40,243 nt of DNA from JAJKJG01 sp036556825 (lineage in GTDB: Bacteria; Pseudomonadota; Alphaproteobacteria; Rhizobiales; Beijerinckiaceae): positions 1-40,243 of the forward strand of contig DATBIR010000251.1 in NCBI GenBank assembly GCA_036556825.1, read 5' to 3'. A program made the position numbers and the translations under genes. The notes beneath the pieces are model-generated. The model saw only the letters and a program-made list of their open reading frames with translations, did not search any database and was not told the origin of the DNA. Below, in pieces: positions 6,496 to 14,325 of this stretch. The stretch's first letter is position 1; each line of letters starts with the position of its first letter.

Positions 6496-7989
6496 ATGGC
6501 CACCATCAACGGCACCAATGGCAACAACACGCTGATCGGCACCAACGGCAACGACATCATCAACGGCCTGGCCGGCAATGACCGCCTGTTCGGCCGGCGC
6601 GGCAACGACATCCTCATCGGCGGCACCGGCCGCGACGCGCTGTTCGGCGAGGCAGGCAACGATTCCCTGGGCGGCGGCACCGGCAACGATCTCCTCAACG
6701 GCGGTCTCGGCGCCGACTTCATGAGCGGCGGCGCCGGCAACGACCTCTATTTCGTCGACAACCGCGGCGACCGGGTCAGCGAGTCGTCCAACGCCGGCAT
6801 CGATACGGTGCGCAGCACGGTTTCGCTCACGCTCTCGTCGGAGGTGGAGAATCTGGTGCTCCTGGGCACGCGTGCGTTGAACGGTTTCGGCAACGACGAA
6901 GACAACCATTTGGGCATCGGCGACTTCGACCCGCAGACGCGCATGCGCAACGCAGGCTATGCCTTCGTGCTTCCGTGGGCCTTCGGCGAGAACATCGCCT
7001 TCGTGTCCGGCAGCAATGCGGCCGCCACCGCGCTCCAGGACTATCAGCTCCTGTTCATCGACCGGGGCGTCGCCGGCCGCGGGCACCGCGTCAACATCCT
7101 CAACGGCAACTTCGAGGAACTCGGCGTCGGCCACGCCATCGGCTCCTTCACGCAGGGCAGCACGACCTTCACCGTCGGCATGCAGACACAGAATTTCGCC
7201 GCTTCCGGCAACCAGGTCTTCGTCACGGGCGTGGCGATCCGGGATGCGGACCGCGACAATTTCTACGACATCGGCGAGGGGCGCGGCGGGGTGCGCGTGA
7301 CGGTCAAGTCCGGCGCCGCGACGGTCGGCGCGGACACGACCGAAGCCGCCGGCGGCTACGACGTCAGCACGCGCGGCGGCAACCTCTCCGTCACCTTCTC
7401 CGGCGGCGGCCTGCCGGCCGCGGTCACCGCGCATATCGCTGCCGGGTCGAAGAACGCCAAGGTCGATCTCGTCGACAACAGCGAGATCCTGTCCTCCGCG
7501 ACGACCACGCTCGGCGCGGGCGCGCGTGATCTCGGCCTGCTCGGCATCGCCGCGATCAACGGCACGGGGAACAGTTCGGCGAACGTCATCACCGGCAACG
7601 CCGGCAACAATATCCTCAAGGGCTTGGGCGGCAATGACGTGATCACCGGCGGTCTCGGCAGGGACGTCATGGACGGCGGTCCCGGCGCCGACCGTTTCGA
7701 TTTCAACGCCGTGACCGAATCGCGGCGCGGCTCGGCACACGACGTCGTCACCTTCAGCCGCGTCCAGCACGACAGGATCGATGTCTCGACCATCGACGCC
7801 GACACGGACGGAACGCCGGGCAATCAGGCATTCACATTCATCGGCGCTCGCGCCTTCAGCGGCGTCGATGGACAGCTGCGTTTCGCCGGGCACCTTCTCC
7901 AGGGCGACACCAACGGTGACCGGATTGCGGATTTCGAGGTTCAGCTCAACGGCATCACGGCCTTGGCCCGGGCCGACATCATCCTGTAG
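6496..7989 (+). CDS. Secreted RTX calcium-binding protein with a half CAP domain
   Basis: This is a 497-residue protein. Residues 1-90 are RTX nonapeptide repeats (GGxGxDxL type; examples GGTGRDALF, GGAGNDLYF), which bind calcium outside the cell. Residues about 137-240 match the second half of a CAP/SCP domain: RMRNAGY, GENIAFVSG near 165, GHRVNIL near 196 and ELGVGHAIG. The first CAP helix and its His are absent, with RTX sequence in their place. Then come an SdrD-B-like segment (DADRDNFYDIGEG), more RTX repeats (about 375-400), and a serralysin-like C-terminal beta domain (GDTNGDRIADFEVQLNG). That last domain usually carries a type I secretion signal. No signal peptide is seen, which fits type I export, but no exporter is nearby. 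The ATG at 6496 follows a GGGGGG ribosome site. The frame upstream to 6262 is not protein-like. Confidence 0.85.
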   Translation: MATINGTNGNNTLIGTNGNDIINGLAGNDRLFGRRGNDILIGGTGRDALFGEAGNDSLGGGTGNDLLNGGLGADFMSGGAGNDLYFVDNRGDRVSESSNAGIDTVRSTVSLTLSSEVENLVLLGTRALNGFGNDEDNHLGIGDFDPQTRMRNAGYAFVLPWAFGENIAFVSGSNAAATALQDYQLLFIDRGVAGRGHRVNILNGNFEELGVGHAIGSFTQGSTTFTVGMQTQNFAASGNQVFVTGVAIRDADRDNFYDIGEGRGGVRVTVKSGAATVGADTTEAAGGYDVSTRGGNLSVTFSGGGLPAAVTAHIAAGSKNAKVDLVDNSEILSSATTTLGAGARDLGLLGIAAINGTGNSSANVITGNAGNNILKGLGGNDVITGGLGRDVMDGGPGADRFDFNAVTESRRGSAHDVVTFSRVQHDRIDVSTIDADTDGTPGNQAFTFIGARAFSGVDGQLRFAGHLLQGDTNGDRIADFEVQLNGITALARADIIL

Positions 7990-7996
7990 CCGCGCT

Positions 7997-8036
7997 TCGT
8001 CATTCCGGGAGCGCCGCAGGCGCCCCGCGATGACGA
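7997..8036. terminator. Long hairpin between convergent genes
   Basis: TCGTCAT (7997-8003) pairs with ATGACGA (8030-8036), with an inner GCGCC/GGCGC stem. The structure fills the 58-base gap between convergent stop codons and resembles the dispersed cgtcattccggg repeats of Hyphomicrobiales. A bidirectional terminator role is likely. Confidence 0.5.
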
Positions 8037-8047
8037 TGGTGGAGGGC

Positions 8048-8815
8048 TCAGCCCAGAAAGCTCGTATTCTCGAGGGCGAGGGTCATTTCCAGGCCTTCGA
8101 ACTGGTCGAAGAACGGCCCGAGCAGGGCGCGCACTCGCGCCTCGATGATGAACGAGACGTTCGGATTGGGCTCGCGCAGCAGGCGGTCGGCGAGCAGGTT
8201 CGGCTGGTCGAGGGCGCGGCGCACCACGATATCGAGGTCCGGCAGGACGAGCACATGCGGCACGAGGCGGAGCGAGCGTGGCGGGCCGGCCTCCTCCGGC
8301 AGCCTCGTCACCCCCTCGTCGTGGACGAGCACGATCCTGATGCCGGGCCATTGCGTCGCGAGGGCGCGGATCTCGCGCACGAAGCGCTCGGTTCCGTCGG
8401 TCATCAGCAGGAGCACCGGCTCGACGCCGCGCCGCCAGGATTCTTCGAAGAAGTCGAGTTCGCGCGCCTGGCGCAGGAACGGCTCGTAGGTGAGATGCCA
8501 CAGGTCGACCACCTTCGGCCGCTCGTCGGCCACGATGAGACGATCGAACAGGGCCATCCGGCCGCGGGTCGATGACAGGTCGACCGCCGTCACGTCGTGC
8601 GGAAAGAACTTGGCCAGAGCCGGCTCGAGGTGGTTCGTCTCGAAGCCGAGAGGACGGCGATCCGCGCTCAGGAAATAATCGAGCACGAGCCGGGCGGTCA
8701 GCGTCTTGCCGACCCCCGCCGCGGGCGAGCACACGATGTAGATGAATGTGGTGCGCCGCGTCGGCTCAGGTGCCCATGGATCGCGATCGACCGGCGCCTC
8801 GTCGACCATCAGCAT
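8048..8815 (-). CDS. ParA/MinD-like P-loop protein with degenerate Walker A (second of a tandem pair)
   Basis: This is a 255-residue cytoplasmic protein. The P-loop near residues 29-38 reads CSPAAGVGKTLTA. The GKT is kept, but the signature lysine of the deviant Walker A (KGGVGKT) is Ala and the first P-loop glycine is Pro. The following segment (ARLVLDYFLSADRRPLGFE, then LAKFFPHDVTAVDLSS) aligns with the protein encoded just upstream, so the two are paralogues. No membrane segment is visible. The gene begins 24 bases after the first NTPase ends and both are on the minus strand, which makes an operon likely. A heterodimer with one active and one impaired ATP site is a reasonable inference. 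The cargo is unknown. Confidence 0.65.
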   Translation of the reverse strand: MLMVDEAPVDRDPWAPEPTRRTTFIYIVCSPAAGVGKTLTARLVLDYFLSADRRPLGFETNHLEPALAKFFPHDVTAVDLSSTRGRMALFDRLIVADERPKVVDLWHLTYEPFLRQARELDFFEESWRRGVEPVLLLMTDGTERFVREIRALATQWPGIRIVLVHDEGVTRLPEEAGPPRSLRLVPHVLVLPDLDIVVRRALDQPNLLADRLLREPNPNVSFIIEARVRALLGPFFDQFEGLEMTLALENTSFLG

Positions 8816-8839
8816 CGGTGTGCGGCAACGCCCATCGCG

Positions 8840-9592
8840 TCACCGCTTCTTCTGCCTCGAAGCCTGCTTCGGCGGCGCCAGGATCTCCATGAGCTTGACG
8901 CGGTCGAGCTCATCCGCCACCTGCCGCATCCAAGTGCGCACGTAGCCGCGCAGCACGAAGGAGTTGTGGGCGCGCTTGTTGTCGGCGGTCTTGTCGTCGA
9001 CGAAGGTGGCGAAGGGCACGCCCGCCAGCTCGACCTGCTCGTAGGCGAGCTCGTCGAGCTTGGGGATCGAGATCTCGCCGGCTGCGGCCACCTCGTCGAA
9101 ATAGCCGTGATACGTCTCCGGATCCCACTCGAAGAAGGTGGTGTCGTTATAATGGTTCTTGACGAGGAAATAATTCGCGTCGGCGACGTAGGGCGCCGTC
9201 GTCTCGATCTCGTCGAGCGAGGCCACCGAGGGCCCGAGCACGTGGAACAGGCAGAAGGTGAACTGCCCCTCCTTCGCGGCTTCGAGGAAGCCGACATCCT
9301 CGAGGGCCTTCAGCGTCGGCCCGAGATGGCCGGCGCGCACGTCCAGGACGCTCACCTTGGCGCCCGAATTGTCGAGCGTGTCGAGGATGCGCATCTGGTC
9401 GGCGGTGTTAGTCACATCGACGATATCGGTGATATCCGGAAAGAACCTCTCGAGCGTGCCGCGCGGGTGCTCGGCGTCGAAGGCACGCGCCGGCGTCTTG
9501 CGGGCGGCGAGATAGTCGAGCAGGAGGCGGCTTACGGTCGTCTTCCCGACGCCGCCCTTGTCAGCCCCGACCACGATGAGCGCAGGAGTCAT
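8840..9592 (-). CDS. ParA/MinD-like ATPase with intact deviant Walker A (first of a tandem pair)
   Basis: This is a 250-residue cytoplasmic ATPase of the ParA/MinD/SIMIBI class. The deviant Walker A (GADKGGVGKTTVS) starts near residue 9 and keeps both lysines. Walker B-like VSVLDVRAG lies near residue 100. The remainder (ANYFLVKNHYNDTTFF and ELAGVPFATFVDD) is typical of the fold, and the C-terminus is basic. The ATG at 9592 directly precedes the nucleotide-binding strand; the frame continues upstream to 9676 with no domain. No parB-like gene or parS-like site is nearby, so chromosome partitioning is not supported. It probably acts together with its paralogue immediately downstream. Confidence 0.7.
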   Translation of the reverse strand: MTPALIVVGADKGGVGKTTVSRLLLDYLAARKTPARAFDAEHPRGTLERFFPDITDIVDVTNTADQMRILDTLDNSGAKVSVLDVRAGHLGPTLKALEDVGFLEAAKEGQFTFCLFHVLGPSVASLDEIETTAPYVADANYFLVKNHYNDTTFFEWDPETYHGYFDEVAAAGEISIPKLDELAYEQVELAGVPFATFVDDKTADNKRAHNSFVLRGYVRTWMRQVADELDRVKLMEILAPPKQASRQKKR

Positions 9593-9811
9593 TCCGCTGT
9601 CCGTCCGTTCTTTCCCACTTTCAGGCGAGCGGCGACGCGTACATACGCAGGACGGCAAGTCAAGCTTGCGCGGCAACGCGTAGCACCCGCGTCCCTGTGG
9701 GCAATCGTCAGAGGAGAAGCAACAACCGGGTGCGACGACCGCCGCATCGCGCGTGACCGGGGATTCCCCTTCGGCGTTAAGACGCTGCTCCGGAAAGAAA
9801 TTGCGTGGAAA

Positions 9812-10012
9812 TTATCCGCTCGGATACTCGATGTTCGACTCGTGCTCGAGCGTAACCAGAATATTGACCGGGCCATCCTTGTCGCGCGGCAGCTCCAGAA
9901 CCGTGAGCACGTCGGCGAAAGCGTCGAGCGCCTGCTCCTGACACGGCGGCGACAGCCTTGCGAGCCGCGTCCTCAGCTCGGCGAGCCGGCGCTCCAGATC
10001 CTTCGCCTCCAT
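9812..10012 (-). CDS. Small hypothetical protein (66 residues)
   Basis: The gene has a good ribosome site (AGGAGAGC before ATG 10012) and protein-like composition. An N-terminal Glu/Leu/Arg helix (EAKDLERRLAELRTRLARL) is followed by a helix and a short C-terminal strand (VNILVTLEHESNIEY). The product is cytoplasmic with no recognisable motif apart from one cysteine. It stands alone: 219 bases separate its end from the ParA-like gene and 179 bases separate it from the gene before. The family is unknown to me. Confidence 0.6.
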   Translation of the reverse strand: MEAKDLERRLAELRTRLARLSPPCQEQALDAFADVLTVLELPRDKDGPVNILVTLEHESNIEYPSG

Positions 10013-10191
10013 GCTCTCCTCCGTTGCGCTGCCTGAAAACCGTAGCCCTACCGCTATTTAACGTCGACGAGCCGACTTGGTTGACGAGGCCATGGCGTTC
10101 CCTGGTCGCGGCACAAGCTCCTCGCGCAGGCTGGGTCTCCCGAGAGCGGATCACAGACGTGAGGGCGGAGCAAGCGACATGCGGCAGCAGC

Positions 10192-10566
10192 TCAGGCTTT
10201 GGCGCGCCGCTTCCGCGCCGGGGTGCGAGGGGCGGCCTCCGATCCTGTGACCAGGCGTTCGATATCGGGCTTGAGCGCGCCCGCCTCGCACCAGCGCGTC
10301 CAGTAGTCGTCGGCGGCGCGACGGGCGGCGAGGGCGCTCGTGCGGTGGCCTTCGTTGCGCCAGCCGGGCGGGCGCTGCACGGTGACTTCCCACAGCCAGC
10401 GCTTGGGATTCGCCTTGCGCGCCGGCAACTTGGCTTTTTCCGAAGCGGGTGTGGCGTTCTCCGCCGATGCCAAACCGCCCCGGTCGGGCACGACAAGGGC
10501 GACGATCAGCTCACCCGACAGGCCGTGCCAGTCGCCGTTCTCCTGCTCTTCCCAGCGGATCGTCAT
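10192..10566 (-). CDS. Hypothetical protein translationally coupled to metY
   Basis: This is a 124-residue cytoplasmic protein. Its ATG shares an ATGA overlap with the metY stop codon (10563-10566), so the two genes are co-translated. The N-terminus (MTIRWEEQENGDWHGLSGEL) and the middle WLWEVTVQRPPGW look like a small beta-sheet domain. A helix (ALAARRAADDYWTRWCEAG) and a lysine/arginine tail (PARKRRAKA) follow. The family is unrecognised. The coupling suggests a role linked to methionine synthesis, or simply a shared transcript. Confidence 0.6.
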   Translation of the reverse strand: MTIRWEEQENGDWHGLSGELIVALVVPDRGGLASAENATPASEKAKLPARKANPKRWLWEVTVQRPPGWRNEGHRTSALAARRAADDYWTRWCEAGALKPDIERLVTGSEAAPRTPARKRRAKA

Positions 10567-11849
10567 GCCACCGCGGCGAGGGCCTGGTCGAGGTCGGCGA
10601 TCAGGTCCTCGGGATCCTCGAGGCCGATCGACAGGCGCACCACCTCCTGGCCGGCGCCGGCGCGGGCGCGCTGCTCATCAGTGAGCTGCCGGTGGGTGGT
10701 CGAGGCCGGATGGATCACGAGCGAGCGCGTATCGCCGATATTGGCGAGATGCGAGAACAGCCGCAGGTTCGACACCAGGCGCACGCCGGCGTCGTAGCCG
10801 CCGCGCAGACCGAAGGTGAACACCGCGCCGGCGCCTTTCGGACAGTAGCGCTTGGCGAGATTGTGGTAGCGGTCCGAGCTCAGCCCCGGATAGCTCACCC
10901 ACGATATCGCCTCGTGACCCTCAAGGTGCTCGGCCACCACGAGCGCGTTGTCGGAGTGGCGCTGCATGCGCAGCGGCAGGGTCTCGATCCCGGTGAGGAT
11001 CAGGAAGGCGTTGAACGGGGACAATGCCGGGCCGAGGTCGCGCAGGCCGAGCACGCGGCAGGCGATCGCGAAGCCGAAATTGCCGAATGTCTCGCCCAGC
11101 ACCATGCCGCCATATTCCGGGCGCGGCTTCGACAGCATCGGGTAGCGGTCGTCGCCCATCCAGTTGAACTGGCCGCCGTCGACGATGACGCCGCCGATGG
11201 AGTTTCCGTGGCCGCCCAGAAATTTGGTCGCCGAATGCACGATGATGTCGGCGCCGTATTCGAATGGCCGGATCAGATACGGCGTCGCCATTGTGTTGTC
11301 GACGATGAACGGGATGTTGTGACGCTTGGCGATTTGTCCGATCGCCTCCAGGTCGACGATGACGCCGCCGGGATTGGCGATCGACTCGACGAAGATCGCC
11401 TTGGTACGCGGCGTGATCGCGGCTTCGAAGGTCGATGGATCGTCGCTGTCGGCCCACACCACGTTCCAGCCGAAATTCTTGAATGAATGCGTGAACTGGT
11501 TGATCGAGCCGCCATACAGCTTGCGCGCTGCGACGAACTCGTCGCCCGGCTGCATGAGCGCATGCATGACGATGACCTGCGCGGCGTGGCCGGAAGCTAC
11601 CGCCAGGGCGGCCGTGCCGCCCTCGATCGCCGCGACACGTTCCTCGAGCACGGCACAGGTCGGGTTGCCGATGCGCGAATAGATGTTGCCGAAGGCCTGC
11701 AGACCGAACAGCGAGGCGGCGTGGTCGACATCGTCGAACACGAATGAGGTGGTCTGGTAGATCGGCGTCGCGCGCGCCCCGGTAGCAGCGTCCGGCGCCG
11801 CTCCGGCGTGAATGGAAAGGGTATGGAAGCCGGGCAGGCGGTCGGTCAT
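10563..11849 (-). CDS. metY: O-acetylhomoserine aminocarboxypropyltransferase
   Basis: This 428-residue PLP enzyme of the Cys/Met-metabolism family replaces the acetyl group of O-acetyl-L-homoserine with sulfide to form homocysteine (direct sulfhydrylation). The family's N-terminus (FHTLSIHAGAAPD, TPIYQTTSFVFDD) is present. YSRIGNPT near residue 58 binds PLP phosphate, and the PLP lysine is in SATKFLGGHG near residue 209. The C-terminal substrate loop RSLVIHPASTTH is also visible. The length is normal for MetY, which is longer than MetB or MetZ. The start at 11849 has AGGAG seven bases upstream. The leader contains a palindrome over the probable -10 and a hairpin just before the ribosome site, so expression is probably controlled. 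Confidence 0.92.
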   Translation of the reverse strand: MTDRLPGFHTLSIHAGAAPDAATGARATPIYQTTSFVFDDVDHAASLFGLQAFGNIYSRIGNPTCAVLEERVAAIEGGTAALAVASGHAAQVIVMHALMQPGDEFVAARKLYGGSINQFTHSFKNFGWNVVWADSDDPSTFEAAITPRTKAIFVESIANPGGVIVDLEAIGQIAKRHNIPFIVDNTMATPYLIRPFEYGADIIVHSATKFLGGHGNSIGGVIVDGGQFNWMGDDRYPMLSKPRPEYGGMVLGETFGNFGFAIACRVLGLRDLGPALSPFNAFLILTGIETLPLRMQRHSDNALVVAEHLEGHEAISWVSYPGLSSDRYHNLAKRYCPKGAGAVFTFGLRGGYDAGVRLVSNLRLFSHLANIGDTRSLVIHPASTTHRQLTDEQRARAGAGQEVVRLSIGLEDPEDLIADLDQALAAVA

Positions 11850-11866
11850 GAAAGCTCCTGGATGCA

Positions 11867-11887
11867 AGTCCGGCCGCGGTCCGGACT
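11867..11887 (-). promoter_or_regulatory. Leader hairpin just upstream of the metY ribosome site
   Basis: AGTCCGG and CCGGACT form a perfect 7-bp stem around a 7-base GC-rich loop. In the metY mRNA the stem ends about six bases before CAGGAG. It could shield or expose the ribosome site or be a remnant of attenuation. The conserved sequence of a SAM-II riboswitch is not visible. Confidence 0.4.
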
Positions 11888-11893
11888 GTCTAG

Positions 11894-11935
11894 CGAACAA
11901 AAGTTCGTTTAAGAGAACGAGACTGGGCCGGTCAA
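11894..11935 (-). promoter_or_regulatory. Putative metY promoter overlapped by a palindromic operator
   Basis: On the minus strand TTGACC (11935-11930) and TTAAAC (11912-11907) are separated by 17 bases, a good -35 and a fair -10. Overlapping the -10 is the palindrome CGAAC-AAAA-GTTCG (11894-11907). A repressor bound there would block the polymerase. The regulator is not identified. Confidence 0.45.
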
Positions 11936-12181
11936 GTCAAGCGGAGCCATACAGCATTAACGCCCCCGACGCGACAAGGCTGGAACGGGCGCGGGGGCTG
12001 GCGGCCGCGACGAGTTCCTTAGGCTTCCGGCCTGACGGGCCCTGCGGGCGGCAAACCGATCGCTGAACCCGATTGAGAACGGCCGCTTGAGTGCTTGGCT
12101 GGCGCTTCTGTGCCGGACCGGAATGTTCTATGCGTCTCGCGCCACCCGGCTAGCCTCCGCGCTTCTCTGATTGGATCTTGC
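11936..12181. other. Divergent intergenic region, metY / pgm
   Basis: This is the rest of the 332-base gap between the divergent genes. It must hold the pgm promoter. I see no convincing hexamer pair, RNA gene or coding frame. A short GGA seven bases before the GTG at 12182 can serve as the pgm ribosome site. Confidence 0.4.
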
Positions 12182-13807
12182 GTGATCACCACCGTCCCCA
12201 CCAGCCCGTTCAAGGATCAGAACCCCGGCACCTCCGGCCTGCGCAAGGCCGTGCCGGTCTTCGAGCAGCCGGGCTATATCGAGAACTTCGTCCAGGCGAT
12301 CTTCGACACTGCCGATCTGCGCGGCGCCACCTTGGTGCTCGGCGGCGACGGCCGTTATCTCAACGACCGCGCCATACAGGTCATCCTGCGCATGGCGGCA
12401 GCCAACGGGATCGACCGTGTCGTCGTCGGCCAGAACGGCCTGCTCTCGACCCCGGCGGCCTCGGCCCTGATTCGAGAGCGCCGGGCTCAAGGTGGCATCA
12501 TCCTGTCGGCCAGCCACAACGCCGGCGGACCGAACGGCGACTTCGGCATCAAGTTCAACATCGCCAATGGCGGCCCGGCGCCGGCCGGGGTCACCAACGC
12601 GATCTACGAGCGTACCCTCCAGCTCACCCAATACCGCCTCGACGACGCGGTCCATATCAACCTCGCGCGTCTCGGCGAGCAGCGCGCCGGGGCGATGATC
12701 GTCGAGGTGGTCGACCCGGTCTCGCATTACGCCGCGCTGATGGAACGGCTCTTCGATTTCGGGCGCATCGCCGCCATGTTCGAAGGCGGCTTCCGCATGC
12801 GCTTCGACGCGATGCACGCGGTGACGGGGCCCTATGCGCGCGCGATCCTCGAGGACCGGCTCGGTGCACCGGGCGGCACCGTGATGCGCGGCGAGCCACT
12901 GCCGGATTTCGGCGGGCTGCACCCCGACCCCAACCCGGTTCATGCGCACGACCTGATCGAGGCGCTCGAGGGGCCGGCGGCCCCCGATTTCGGGGCCGCA
13001 TCCGACGGCGACGGCGACCGCAACCTGATCGTCGGGCGCGGCTTCGTCGTGTCGCCGTCCGACAGCCTCGCCATCCTTGCTGCGAATGCCCATCTGGCGC
13101 CCGCCTATGCCGGCGGCCTCGCCGGTGTAGCGCGCTCGATGCCGACCAGCCGCGCCGCCGACCGCGTCGCGCAGCGGCTCGGCATCCGCTCGTTCGAGAC
13201 ACCGACGGGCTGGAAGTTCTTCGGCAATCTGCTCGACGCCGGCCTGATCACGCTGTGCGGCGAGGAAAGCGCCGGCACCGGCTCCAACCACATCCGTGAG
13301 AAGGACGGGCTGTGGGCGGTGCTGCTATGGCTGAACATCCTCGCGGTCCGGCAGGAGCCGCTCGCCAAGATTCTCGCCGACCACTGGGCGGCCTACGGGC
13401 GCGATTATTATGCGCGCCACGATTATGAAGGCATCGACGCCGACGCCGCGCAGGACGTGATCGCGTCGCTTCGCGCCGATCTGCCGAAGCTGCCCGGCCG
13501 CCGTCTCGGCGCACTGACCGTCGAAACCGCCGACGAGTTCACCTACACGGATCCGGTCGATGGCAGCGTCGCGACGCAGCAGGGCATCCGCATCCTGTTC
13601 GCGGAAGGCGCGCGGCTCGTCTACCGCCTGTCGGGGACCGGCACGTCGGGCGCGACGCTGCGCGTCTATCTCGAGCGCTACGAGCCGGAACCGCGCCTGC
13701 AGACGCAGGACGCAAACGCGGCGCTGTCGGAGCTTGGTACGCTGGCACGCGATCTCGCGCAGCTGCGCGAGAAGACCGGGCGCAACGCGCCGTCCGTGAT
13801 CGCCTGA
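12182..13807 (+). CDS. pgm: Alpha-D-glucose phosphomutase
   Basis: This is a 541-residue cytoplasmic phosphoglucomutase. It interconverts glucose-1-phosphate and glucose-6-phosphate, linking glycolysis with glycogen, exopolysaccharide and sugar-nucleotide synthesis. The eukaryote/proteobacterial long type is recognisable from the N-terminus (KDQNPGTSGLRK). The phosphoserine loop is LSASHNAGGPNGDFGIKF (Ser near residue 111), the Mg site is DGDGDRN near residue 280, the sugar loop is GEESAGTGSNH, and the phosphate loop is YRLSGTGTSGATLR. GTG 12182 is chosen because family members begin a few residues before the KDQKPGTSG motif; the frame extends upstream to 12095 without homology. The gene is convergent with the small GNAT gene, with only 12 bases between stops. 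Confidence 0.93.
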   Translation: MITTVPTSPFKDQNPGTSGLRKAVPVFEQPGYIENFVQAIFDTADLRGATLVLGGDGRYLNDRAIQVILRMAAANGIDRVVVGQNGLLSTPAASALIRERRAQGGIILSASHNAGGPNGDFGIKFNIANGGPAPAGVTNAIYERTLQLTQYRLDDAVHINLARLGEQRAGAMIVEVVDPVSHYAALMERLFDFGRIAAMFEGGFRMRFDAMHAVTGPYARAILEDRLGAPGGTVMRGEPLPDFGGLHPDPNPVHAHDLIEALEGPAAPDFGAASDGDGDRNLIVGRGFVVSPSDSLAILAANAHLAPAYAGGLAGVARSMPTSRAADRVAQRLGIRSFETPTGWKFFGNLLDAGLITLCGEESAGTGSNHIREKDGLWAVLLWLNILAVRQEPLAKILADHWAAYGRDYYARHDYEGIDADAAQDVIASLRADLPKLPGRRLGALTVETADEFTYTDPVDGSVATQQGIRILFAEGARLVYRLSGTGTSGATLRVYLERYEPEPRLQTQDANAALSELGTLARDLAQLREKTGRNAPSVIA

Positions 13808-13819
13808 CCGTCGTCACCC

Positions 13820-14098
13820 TCACCGGTCGAGCAGGTCCGCATATTCGGGATGGCGGCCGGCATAGGCTGCCATGAACGGGCATTGGGCAACCACCTTGCG
13901 CCCGCTGGCGCGCACCGCATCGAACACGCCTTGCGCCAGCCGCGAGCCGATGCCCTGTCCGGAGAAACGCGGCGGCACCTCGGTATGGACGAGGAGGATG
14001 CGCCCGCCCTCCACACGGTAATAGGCGACCGCAACGTCATCCTCGAGCGACAGCTCGAAGCGGCTGCGGTCCGGACGATCGATCACCTTCGCTTGCAT
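13820..14098 (-). CDS. Small GNAT family acetyltransferase (YjdJ type)
   Basis: This is a 92-residue single-domain acyltransferase-like protein of the short GNAT subgroup. The acetyl-CoA-binding core is clear: ILLVHTEVPPRFSGQGIGSRL carries the Q/RxxGxG/A motif as SGQGIG near residue 48. The C-terminal CPFMAAYAGRHPEYADLL is the signature end of this family. It is about half the size of ordinary GNATs because it lacks the first helices, which is normal for the YjdJ/Gtn1 type. The substrate is unknown. It stands alone and converges on pgm. Confidence 0.85.
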   Translation of the reverse strand: MQAKVIDRPDRSRFELSLEDDVAVAYYRVEGGRILLVHTEVPPRFSGQGIGSRLAQGVFDAVRASGRKVVAQCPFMAAYAGRHPEYADLLDR

Positions 14099-14258
14099 GG
14101 CATGCCCTCAGCCCGACTTGAGCAGGTAGGGGCCGACGCTTCGAAGCGCAACAAGCAAGCTTGGCCGTCGCGGAGCCCCATTCCGATTCGGCTTTCCGCT
14201 CGCATCCGCTCCCAGCACCCGTCCGGGAAGACAGGAGAAGCGCAGCAATACAAGGTAG

Positions 14259-14282
14259 GGAACCGATTGCAGCTTGCGCGTT
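14259..14282 (+). promoter_or_regulatory. EcfG-like promoter candidate with a short spacer (alcohol dehydrogenase)
   Basis: GGAAC (14259-14263) and CGTT (14279-14282) are both exact but separated by 15 bases instead of the usual 16-17. They lie about 44 bases before the ATG at 14326, so position is right but spacing is suboptimal. Confidence 0.4.
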
Positions 14283-14325
14283 TAAGCCTCCAAAGCGCTC
14301 CACCCGAAGCGCGAGGAGAAACCGC

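Noticed and set aside
6325..7893. 522-residue minus-strand frame opposite the RTX gene
   Set aside because: It mirrors the RTX repeats (Val/Ala/Asp-rich antisense of Gly-Asn-Asp codons). The plus strand has clear calcium repeats and CAP motifs.
8840..9592. Chromosome or plasmid partition ATPase (parA)
   Set aside because: No parB-like gene, parS-like repeats or replication gene is nearby, and the paralogous neighbour does not fit a partition locus.
11850..11970. SAM-II riboswitch before metY
   Set aside because: The conserved SAM-II pseudoknot words are not visible in the minus-strand leader. Only a simple hairpin and a DNA palindrome are seen.
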